A stretch of 64,000 nucleotides of DNA from contig OY756960.1 in NCBI GenBank assembly GCA_963580455.1, forward strand, positions 8,370,001 to 8,434,000, in the 5' to 3' direction. How positions within the stretch are numbered: position 1 is the first letter of the stretch; every line of letters begins with the position of its first letter. The position numbers and the translations under genes were made by a program. Under the pieces are notes generated by a model. It was not told where the DNA came from. It searched no databases and worked only from the letters and a program-made list of their open reading frames with translations. The stretch is from Euonymus europaeus. Its lineage: Eukaryota; Streptophyta; Magnoliopsida; Celastrales; Celastraceae. This document shows, piece by piece, positions 1-8,728 of the stretch.

Positions 1-45
1 ATACTCGTAAAATTTGAAAAAGAAGAACAATAAAAAATTTACACA

Positions 46-73
46 GAGCAACTTTCACGGTCCGAAGTTGCTC
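46..73. repeat. Type A monomer dyad (first example): 9-bp inverted repeat
   Basis: GAGCAACTT at 46-54 and AAGTTGCTC at 65-73 are perfect reverse complements separated by 10 bases. The same dyad recurs in most type A monomers through to the right end, while the 10-base loop varies (TCATGGTCCG, TCAAGGTCCG, TGATGGTCCG and others). A short hairpin or cruciform, or a binding site for a dimeric protein, are possible roles; neither can be shown from sequence. It is listed once as the reference example. Confidence 0.85.
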
Positions 74-322
74 AACTCTATCTATGGAAGAGCTTTTAAC
101 GGTTTTTGTCCATTTGGCATAGAAATGTGGTGTTTTGGCATGGAAATAATCTAGAAAGCTTTTACTCGTAAAATTTAACATAGAAGAACAATAAAAAGTG
201 TACACCGAGTAACTTTCATGGTCCGAAGTTGCTCAGCTCTATCTATGGAGGAGCTTTTAACGGTTTTTGTCCATTTGTCATAGAAAGGTGGTGTTTTGGC
301 ATCGAAATAATCTAGGAAGCTT

Positions 323-640
323 ATACTCGAAAAATTTGACATAGAAGAACAATAAAAAGTGTATATCGTGTAACTTTGATTGTTCGAAATTGCTCAACTC
401 TCTCGATGGAGTTGTTTTTAATATTTTTGTCGAATTTAGACCGATATTGTTCTCTTGACAACAAAACAATTTACGAAGCGAATACTAGTAATTTTGGACA
501 TAAAGAAACAGTAAAATGTGCATACCGAGCAACTTTCGTGGTTCGGAATTGCTCAACTTTCCTTATGGAGGAGCTTTTATTGGTTTTCATTATTTGTCGT
601 AGAAAGTTGGTGTTTTGACATCGAAATAATCTGGGAAGTT
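323..640 (+). repeat. Divergent C/B satellite cassette (first example, two monomers)
   Basis: Two consecutive monomers of 159 bp each differ strongly from type A. The first (C) keeps the A-like start but reads TATATCGTG, then CAACTCTCTCGATGGAGTTG, then GACCGATATTGTTCTCTTGA and ACAACAAAACAATT in place of the A second half. The second (B) starts GAATACTAGTAATTTTGGAC and reads GCATACCGAGCAACTTTCGT and TTTTCATTATTTGTCGTAG. The cassette recurs tens of times, with the C marker near 11.82, 12.15, 16.2, 17.16, 17.96, 21.42, 28.16, 31.85, 32.65, 33.29, 34.09, 35.70, 36.34, 37.78, 39.55, 42.60, 44.69, 45.65, 46.29, 47.58, 48.06 and 49.51 kb, then regularly to 63.79 kb. Some copies, for example near 4.43, 5.87, 9.41, 14.27 and 46.13 kb, are hybrids that keep only the C left part. 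Confidence 0.9.
395..414. repeat. C-type monomer dyad (first example): 6-bp inverted repeat
   Basis: CAACTC at 395-400 and GAGTTG at 409-414 are perfect reverse complements around an 8-base loop, TCTCGATG. The motif is preserved in nearly all C-type copies through to the right end. Rare point changes exist near 56.45, 58.21 and 59.34 kb. In C copies the A-type 9-bp dyad is degraded, since the right side reads AAATTGCTC. Function is unknown. Confidence 0.75.
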
Positions 641-703
641 ATACTCGTAAAATTTGACATAGAAGAACAATAAAATGTGTACACCGAGCAACTTTCAAGG
701 TCC

Positions 704-708
704 GAAGT
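704..708. repeat. Target-site duplication, left copy (GAAGT)
   Basis: GAAGT directly precedes the TGTGA start of the inserted element and is repeated exactly at 2849-2853. Five bases is the usual duplication length for LTR-retrotransposon integrases. The site lies at the inner edge of the right arm of the A-monomer dyad. Confidence 0.9.
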
Positions 709-2355
709 TGTGACGCTCTGACCCAGAATTCGCGCACTGAGCCAGGAGCGCCACTTTAGGCGTGTGCCCCATCACTGAGAACCTCACCACACGCCAACCT
801 AACCCCGGATTCTAACAGAAATCCGACAGCACCTCCTCGTATATCGGTGGGTGCTAACCTGGAGTCACATCTCATTTAACACGAAAAAAATAATCAATAA
901 TAATAAGAGAAGTTCTGCAGCCTAACAGGGCCTCTGGCCATCTATCCACATTCACACACTAGGCAGGGCCTCAGGCCTCCTAATCACATGCAATCAATAA
1001 ACAAAACATATTCATATCAATAATATCATCAGAGACTATCAAAGTTTATCAATCCGGACCCAAGGTCCTATATCCAGGTACGAGAGTCCCGATCACACGG
1101 CATACGTCCCGACCATCCTTCAAACATACCGAAAAGATATTTAAGCAACATAATAGTCAACCAATAAAAGTACTACATGTACTTAATTCATAACCAAGGT
1201 TCTCAAACAACCAAATACATATCCTAGTGCTCCTAGGGTGGCCTTCCATGTCACGCCGCCTCCTACTGATCCGCAGCCTGGTTCTCAGCACCAGTCTCAC
1301 CTGAAGGATACAGAAAAGTAATAGGGTGAGCAGGAGGCTCAGTAGGGAAAACAAAATGAATCATAAGAACGTAAAGGCTGAATATTGAAACAAGCTCAAT
1401 GCAGCAACATGACATCCTAAAATGTCACAACAATGTATAACTTCGGGCTACACCCTACAGCGCCTGGCACTAGTCAACGAATATTCCGGAAAATCATCGG
1501 AACCCTTGCACTTTGCCCCGAAACGACTATAGGTGCACCTACACCATGGAAATCCCGACTTCCGGCAACAATGTGCCCATTCGGTATCCAACATCATCAC
1601 AAAAGTATAACCTAAGGATACTACGAGTCCATACTCGTAGACCCAATGCATCTATAATTCATGTCCAATAATGTCATGCAAAAGAAGCTCGTATATATAA
1701 CAATCCTATATATATACATAACTACATGATGCATGAACGAGGTTTATCATGCCCAATAGATGATTAAGCATTCAAAGGGTATGCAAATTCATCAATAACC
1801 AACAACAAGGTTCGTTCTTCCTAAGGAACAATTTAGGTAAGAACACAAATAATAAAGACCAATGAAGAATTTCAACCGCTCTTTAGAGAAGAACAATACG
1901 ATAGAAAATGGGTTAAGAATCCCTACCCCAATTCCAAGCTATCACAAGCTACAAGTTTTTCCCAAATATTAGGGTTTGAGTTTCCAAACCTACCATATAG
2001 CAAATTCATCACCCAATCCCACAAATTAATCCCCCATAATCATAATCAACATATATCAAACCAACAATTCAAGAGAAAATTACCTTTCTCTCTCTAGAAC
2101 CCAAATAGGTTAAGTTCAAGCCTTTAATCCACCAAATCTTCACACAACCTAGTATAAATCAACATATATAGACTTAAATCAACCTCTATATTCATTCTAA
2201 AACACCCATTCAAAGTTCCATTCGAAATTACAAAAACCCTAGGTTTTATGGAAAACTAGAAACTTACCTCAAATTCCTCCAACTTTGTCAAACTCTTCTT
2301 TAATCTTCTTCTATCCTTCCATCCAAGCTTCAATCCTTGAAATCTCTAAAGAATC

Positions 2356-2394
2356 ACTCTTTATCTCTCTATTTCTCTCTCTCTATCTCTCTAA
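2356..2394 (+). repeat. CT-rich low-complexity tract inside the LTR
   Basis: A pyrimidine-rich run made of TCTCT and TCTATCTCT units lies in the right third of the LTR. CT-rich tracts are common near transcription starts and untranslated leaders of plant LTRs, but no start can be assigned here. Confidence 0.6.
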
Positions 2395-2456
2395 AAGTCG
2401 GAAATTCCACAAAAATGAAGTTTTGGTCGCGTAACACCCTCTTTAAGCCTCGGGTT

Positions 2457-2604
2457 GCGCCTAGGCGCCCAAGTCAGGAATTCTTCCTCAAGCCTGCTGC
2501 TCTGGGCGCTATCCTGGGCGTGCACAGAAAGTGCGCCTAGGCGCCCATGCACCCTTTCCATCCTTGTTGCCACTGCACTGGGCAGTTTTGTACACGCCTA
2601 GGCG
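2457..2604. repeat. Three GC-rich palindromes in the LTR (GCGCCTAGGCGC)
   Basis: The 12-bp palindrome GCGCCTAGGCGC occurs at 2457-2468 and 2533-2544, and its 10-bp core CGCCTAGGCG at 2595-2604. The surrounding stretch is GC-rich compared with both the rest of the LTR and the satellite. These may be repeated regulatory elements of the LTR or potential hairpins; the role is not known. Confidence 0.8.
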
Positions 2605-2848
2605 CACCGCCTACACGTGTGACCTTATTTTTCAGTTCCGTCTCAGTCTTAGCTTCGATTTGATATATTATGGACCCCAAACGGACATCTGTGCTAAAAG
2701 TTATGACCGATTTACCAAACCTAGTTCAAAAACTCTCCTTTAGGATCTTATACACTTCCAATGGTCCATTATCTCTTCGAACCTATTTTCCAATAACTTA
2801 TTACTTAAAATTTAACCAAACATAATATTTTTGGGTCGGGATCTCACA

Positions 2849-2853
2849 GAAGT
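2849..2853. repeat. Target-site duplication, right copy (GAAGT)
   Basis: GAAGT immediately follows the terminal TCACA of the LTR and matches 704-708. The interrupted monomer then resumes with TGCTCAACTCTATCTATGG. Confidence 0.9.
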
Positions 2854-3104
2854 TGCTCAACTCTATCTATGGAGGAGCTTTTAACGATTTTTGTCCATTT
2901 TTCATAGAAAGTTGGTATTTTGGCATTGAAATAATCTAGGAAGCTTATACTCATAAACTTTGACATAGAAGAACAATAAAAAGTGTACACCGAGCAACTT
3001 TCATGGTCCGAAGTTGTCAACTCTATCTATGAAGGAGCTTATAACGGTTTTTGTCCATATGTCATAGAAATGTGGTGTTTTGGCATTGAAGTACTCTAGG
3101 ATGC

Positions 3105-6100
3105 TTATGCACGTAAAATTTGACATAGAAGAACAATAAAAAGTGTACACCGAGCAACTTTCATGGTCCGAAGTTGCTCAACTCTATCTATGAAGGAACT
3201 TTTATCGGTTTTTGTCCATTTGGCATAGAAAGTTCGTGTTTTGGAATCGAAATAATCTAGGAAGTTATACTCGTAAAATTTGACATAGAAGAACAATAAA
3301 AAGTGTACACCGAGCAACTTTCACGGTCCAAAGTTGCTCAACACTATCTATGGATGAGCTTTTAACGGTTTTTGTCCATTTTTTATAGAAAGTTGGTATT
3401 TTGGCATAGAATTAATCTAGGAATATTATACTCGTAAATTTGACATAGAAGAACAATAAAAAGTGTACACCGAGCAACTTTCATGGTCAGAAGTTGTCAA
3501 CTCTATCTAGAGTGGAGCGTTTAGCGGTTTTTGTCCATTTGTCACAGAAAGGTGTTTTTTTAGCATCGAAATAATCTAAGAAGCTTATACTCGAAAATTT
3601 TGACATAGAAGAACAATAAAAAGTGTACACCGAGCAACTTTCATTCTCCGAATTTGCTCAACTCTATCTATGGAGGAGCTTTTAACGGTTTTTGTCCATT
3701 TGTCATAAAAAGGTTGTTTTTTGGCATCGAAATAATCTAGGAAGCTTATACTCGTAAAATTTGACAGAGAAGAACAATAAAAAGTGTACACCGAGCAACT
3801 TTCAAGGTCCGAAGTTGCTCAACTCTATCTATGGAGGAGCTTTTAACGGTTTTTGTGCATTTGTCATAGAAAGGTTGTGTTTTGGCATCGAAATAATCTA
3901 GGAAGCTTATACTCGTAAATTTTGACATAGAAGAACAATAAAAAGTGTACACCGAGCAACTTTCATGGTCCGAAGTTGCTCAACTCTATCTATGGAGGAG
4001 ATTTTAACGGTTTCTGTCCATTTGGCAAAGAAATGTGGTGATTTGGCATTGAAATAATCTAGGAAGCTTATAATCGTAAAATTTCACATAGAAGAACAAT
4101 AAAAAGTGTACACCGAGCAACTTTCATTGTCCGAATTTGCTCAACTCTATCTATGGAGGAGCTTTCAACGGTTTTTGTCCATTTGTCATAGAAAGGTGGT
4201 GTTTTGGCATGGAAATAATCTAGAAATATTATACTCGTAAAATTTGACATAGAAGAACAATAAAATGTGTACACCAAGCAACTTTGATGGTCCGAAGTTG
4301 CTCAACTCTATCTATGGAGGAGCTTTTAACGTTTTTTGTCCATTTGTCATAGAAAGGTGGTGTTTTGGCATCAAAATAATCTAGGAAGCTTATACTCGAA
4401 AAATTTGACATAAAAGAACAATAAAAAGTGTATATCGTGCAACTTTGACGGTTCGAAATTGCTCAACTCTATCTATGGAGAAGCTTTTAACTGTTATTTT
4501 CTATTTGTCATAGAAAGGTGGTGTTTTGGCATCGAAGTACTCTAGGATGCTTATACACGTAAAATTTGACATAGAAGAACAATAAAAAGTGTACACTGAG
4601 CAACTTTCATGGTCCGAAGTTGCTCAACTCTATCTATGAAGGAACTTTTATCGGTTTTTGTCCATTTGACTTAGAAAGTTCGTGTTTTGGAATCGAAATA
4701 ATCTAGGAAGTTATACTCGTAAAATTTGACATAGAAGAACAATAAAAAGTGTACACCGAGCAACTTTCACGGTCCGAAGTTGCTCAACACTATCTATGGA
4801 TGAGCTTTTAACGGTTTTTGTCCATTTTTTATAAAAAGTTGGTATTTTGTCATCGAAATAAACTAGGAATATTATACTCGTAAATTTGACATAGAAGAAC
4901 AATAAAAAGTGTACACCGAGCAACTTTCATGGTCCGAAGTTGTCAACTCTATCTAGAGTGGAGCGTTTAGCGGTTTTTGTCCATTTGTCACAGAAAGGTG
5001 TTTTTTAGCATCGAAATAATCTAGGAAGCTTATACTCGAAAAATTTGACATAGAAGAACAATAAAAAGTGTACACCGAGCAACTTTCATTGTCCGAATTT
5101 GCTCAACTCTATCTATGGAGGAGCTTTTAACGGTTTTTGTCCATTTGTCATAAAAAGGTTGTTTTTTGGCATCGAAATAATCTAGGAAGCTTATACTCGT
5201 AAAATTTGACAGAGAAGAACAATAAAAAGTGTACACCGAGCAACTTTCAAGGTCCGAAGTTGCTCAACTCTATCTATGGAGGAGCTTTTAACGGTTTTTG
5301 TGCATTTGTCATAGAAAGGTTGTGTTTTGGCATCGAAATAATCTAGGAAGCTTATACTTGTAAATTTTGACATAGAAGAACAATAAAAAGTGTACACCGA
5401 GCAACTTTCATGGTCCGAAGTTGCTCAACTCTATCTATGGAGGAGATTTTAACGGTTTCTGTCCATTTGGCATAGAAATGTGGTGATTTGGCATCGAAAT
5501 AATCTAGGAAGCTTATAATCGTAAAATTTCACATAGAAGAACAATAAAAAGTCTACACCGAGCAACTTTCATTGTCCGAATTTGCTCAACTCTATCTATG
5601 GAGGAGCTTTCAACGGTTTTTGTCCATTTGTCATAGAAAGGTGTTGTTTTGGCATGGAAATAATCTAGAAATATTATACTCGTAAAATTTGACATAGAAG
5701 AACAATAAAATGTGTACACCAAGCAACTTTGATGGTCCGAAGTTGCTCAACTCTATCTATGGAGGAGCTTTGAACGTTTTTTGTCCATTTGTCATAGAAA
5801 GGTGGTGTTTTGCATCAAAATAATCTAGGAAGCTTATACTCGAAAAATTTGACATAAAAGAACAATAAAAAGTGTATATCGTGCAACTTTGACGGTTCGA
5901 AATTGCTCAACTCTATCTATGGAGAAGCTTTTAACTGTTATTTTCTATTTGTCATAGAGAGGTGGTGTTTTGGCATCGAAGTACTCTAGGATGCTTATAC
6001 ACGTAAAATTTGACATAGAAGAACAATAAAAAGTGTACACCGAGCAACTTTCATGGTCCGAAGTTGCTCAACTCTATCTATGAAGGAACTTTTATCGGTT

Positions 6101-6474
6101 TTTGTCCATTTGGAATAGAAAGTTCGTGTTTTGGAATCGAAATAATCTAGGAAGTTATACTCGTAAAATTTGACATAGAAGAACAATAAAAAGTGTACAC
6201 CGAGCAACTTTCACGGTCCGAAGTTGCTCAACACTATCTATGGATGAGCTTTTAACGGTTTTTGTCCATTTTTTATAGAAAGTTGGTATTTTGGCATCGA
6301 AATAATCTAGGAATATTATACTCGTAAATTTGACATAGAAGAACAATAAAAAGTGTACACCGAGCAACTTTCATGGTCCGAAGTTGTCAACTCTATCTAG
6401 AGTGGAGCGTTTAGTGGTTTTTGTCCATTTGTCACAGAAAGGTGTTTTTTTAGCATCGAAATAATCTAGGAAGC
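3105..6474 (+). repeat. 9-mer higher-order repeat (1,445-bp period)
   Basis: Diagnostic variant monomers recur at an offset of 1,445 bp, which is nine monomers. The monomer beginning near 3105 recurs near 4550 and 5995; 3585 recurs at 5030 and 6475; 3746 at 5191; and 4068 at 5513. Copies share rare changes, for example ATCTAGAGTGGAGCG, a GACAGAGAAG variant, and the C-like hybrid reading TATATCGTGC. The third copy runs into the dimer expansion that starts at 6399. Confidence 0.85.
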
Positions 6475-8728
6475 TTATACTCGAAAAATTTGACATAGAA
6501 GAACAATAAAAAGTGTACACCGAGCAACTTTCATTGTCCGAATTTGCTCAACTCTATCTATGGAGGAGCTTTTAACGATTTTTGTCCATTTGTCATAAAA
6601 AGGTTGTTTTTTGGCATCGAAATAATCTAGGAAGCTTATACTCGTAAAATTTGACAGAGAAGAACAATAAAAAGTGTACACCGAGCAACTTTCAAGGTCC
6701 GAAGTTGCTCAACTCTATCTAGAGTGGAGCGTTTAGTGGTTTTTGTCCATTTGTCACAGAAAGGTGTTTTTTTAGCATCGAAATAATCTAGGAAGCTTAT
6801 ACTCGAAAAATTTGACATAGAAGAACAATAAAAAGTGTACACCGAGCAACTTTCATTGTCCGAATTTGCTCAACTCTATCTATGGAGGAGCTTTTAACGA
6901 TTTTTGTCCATTTGTCATAAAAAGGTTGTTTTTTGGCATCGAAATAATCTAGGAAGCTTATACTCGTAAAATTTGACAGAGAAGAACAATAAAAAGTGTA
7001 CACCGAGCAACTTTCAAGGTCCGAAGTTGCTCAACTCTATCTAGAGTGGAGCGTTTAGTGGTTTTTGTCCATTTGTCACAGAAAGGTGTTTTTTTAGCAT
7101 CGAAATAATCTAGGAAGCTTATACTCGAAAAATTTGACATAGAAGAACAATAAAAAGTGTACACCGAGCAACTTTCATTGTCCGAATTTGCTCAACTCTA
7201 TCTATGGAGGAGCTTTTAACGATTTTTGTCCATTTGTCATAAAAAGGTTGTTTTTTGGCATCGAAATAATCTAGGAAGCTTATACTCGTAAAATTTGACA
7301 GAGAAGAACAATAAAAAGTGTACACCGAGCAACTTTCAAGGTCCGAAGTTGCTCAACTCTATCTATGGAGGAGCTTTTAACGGTTTTTGTGCATTTGTTA
7401 TAGAAAGGTTGTGTTTTGGCATCGAAATAATCTAGGAAGCTTATACTCGTAAATTTTGACATAGAAGAACAATAAAAAGTGTACACCGAGCAACTTTCAT
7501 GGTCCGAAGTTGCTCAACTCTATCTATGGAGGAGATTTTAACGGTTTCTGTCCATTTGGCATAGAAATGTGGTGATTTGGCATCGAAATAATCTAGGAAG
7601 CTTATAATCGTAAAATTTCACATAGAAGAACAATAAAAAGTCTACACCGAGCAACTTTCATTGTCCGAAGTTGCTCAACTCTATCTATGGAGGAGCTTTT
7701 AACGTTTTTTGTCCATTTTTCATAGAAAGGTGGTGTTTTGGCATCAAAATAATCTAGGAAGCTTATACTCGAAAAATTTGACATAAAAGAACAATAAAAA
7801 GTCTATATCGTGCAACTTTGACGGTTCGAAATTGCTCAACTCTATCTATGGAGAAGCTTTTAACTGTTATTTTCTATTTGTCATAGAAAGGTGGTGTTTT
7901 GTCATCCAAATAATCTAGGAAGCTTATACTCGTAAAATTTGACAAAGAACAACAATAAAAAATGTACGCCGAGGAACTTTCATGGTCCGAAGTTGCTCAA
8001 CTCTATCTGTGGAGGAGCTTTTAACGGTTTTTGTCCATTTGGCATAGAAATGTGGCGATTTGGCATCGAAATAATCTAGGAAGCTTATAATCGTAAAATT
8101 TGACATAGAACAACAATAAAAAGTGTACACCGAGCAATTTTGATAGTCCGAAGTTGCTCAACTCTATCTATGAAGGAGATTTTAACAGTTTTTGTCCATT
8201 TGGCATAGATACATGGTGTTTTGGAATTGAAATAATCTATGCGGCTTATACTCATAAAATTTGACATAGAAGAACCCTAAAAAGTGTACACCGAGCAACT
8301 TTCAAAGTTCGAAGATGCTCAACTCTATCTATGGGGGAGCATTCAACGGTTTTTGTCCATTTGTCATAGAAAGGTGGTGTTTTGGCATGGAAATAATCTA
8401 GGAAGCTTATACTCATAAATTTTGACATAGAAGAACAATAAAAAACGTACACCGAGCAACTTTCATTGTCCGAAGTTGCTCAACTCTATCTATGGAGGAG
8501 CTTTTAACGGTTTTTGTCCATTTGGCATAGAAATGTGGTGTTTTGGCATCGAAATAATCTAGGAAGCTTATACTCCTAAAATTTGACAAAGAAGAATAAT
8601 AAAAAATGTACACCGAGCAACTTTCATGGTCCGAAGTTGCTCAACTCTATCTATGGAGGAGCTTTTAATGATTTTTGTCCATTTGGCATAGAAATGTGGT
8701 GTTTTGGCATGGAAATAATCTAGAAAGC
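5191..8728 (+). repeat. Compound HOR unit, first copy (22-mer, 3,538 bp)
   Basis: Landmarks in this block recur 3,538 bp downstream for the left part (5191 to 8729, 5513 to 9051, 5995 to 9533, 6155 to 9693, 6475 to 10013). For the right part the offset is 2,894 bp (7280 to 10174, 7602 to 10496, 7924 to 10818, 8252 to 11146, 8413 to 11307). The 644-bp difference equals the two extra dimers present in this copy, so this unit is an 18-mer enlarged to a 22-mer. Confidence 0.8.
6399..7364 (+). repeat. Local three-copy dimer expansion (322 bp x 3)
   Basis: A two-monomer unit starting AGAGTGGAGCGTTTAG repeats at 6399, 6721 and 7043 with exact 322-bp spacing. Each copy contains a CATTGTCCGAATTTGC monomer followed by a GACAGAGAAG / CAAGGTCCGAAG monomer. 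The first copy is preceded by GAAGTTGTCAAC, whereas copies two and three are preceded by GAAGTTGCTCAAC; this marks the duplication joint. The equivalent place near 4.94-5.27 kb and 9.92-10.25 kb has a single dimer. Confidence 0.9.

Larger units (their letters stand above)
1..708 (+). repeat. 161-bp satellite array, segment left of the LTR insertion
   Basis: Tandem head-to-tail satellite monomers. Two ordinary type A monomers are followed by one divergent C/B cassette (323-640) and then the first part of an A monomer that is interrupted at 708. The A landmarks recur in order: ATACTCGTAAAATTTGACAT, AGAAGAACAATAAAAAGTG, GAGCAACTT and AAGTTGCTC as an inverted pair, CTATCTATGGAGGAGC, then TCGAAATAATCTAGGAAGC. 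The array continues beyond the left edge of the window. No gene is present; short open frames here recur in other monomers and are by-products of the repeat. Non-coding satellite is certain; the family name is not recognised. Confidence 0.97.
709..2848. mobile_element. Solo LTR of an LTR retrotransposon, probably Ty3/Gypsy
   Basis: This 2,140-bp block is unrelated to the satellite. It begins TGTGACGCTCTGACCC and ends GGGTCGGGATCTCACA, so the termini are TGTGA/TCACA inverted repeats with canonical TG...CA ends, flanked by a perfect GAAGT duplication. Removing the element and one duplication leaves 161 bp between successive ATACTC landmarks (641 and 2947), exactly one monomer, which confirms both borders. 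There is no internal coding region (gag, protease, RT, RNase H, integrase), and the first part of the block does not recur at its end. I therefore call a solo LTR left after recombination between the two LTRs of a full element. Length and end sequence resemble long LTRs of plant Ty3/Gypsy chromoviruses such as Tekay/Del; that family assignment is tentative. The strand cannot be assigned confidently. Short open frames inside it (for example 1157-1354, 2337-2540) have no recognisable domain. Confidence 0.85.

Noticed and set aside
376..618. Plus-strand open frames over C/B cassettes (80-93 codons in several copies)
   Set aside because: The frame is open because the cassette is conserved in sequence. 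Copies differ by indels and ends, and no domain or splice structure is visible.
1691..1720. TATATATAA-type TATA box in the LTR
   Set aside because: The stretch is AT-rich and similar TATA-like strings occur elsewhere in the LTR (near 2149). LTR orientation is unknown, so no promoter can be assigned.
1157..2743. Short open frames inside the LTR (1157-1354, 1433-1615, 1448-1651, 2337-2540, 2391-2573, 2531-2743)
   Set aside because: All are 60-70 codons, overlap on both strands and show no retroelement domain or recognisable motif. LTRs are normally non-coding.
704..2855. A 7-bp target duplication GAAGTTG with the element starting at TGACGC
   Set aside because: This reading would be TGACG...TCACA with an unusual duplication length. 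Shifting by two bases gives TGTGA/TCACA inverted ends and a standard 5-bp GAAGT duplication.
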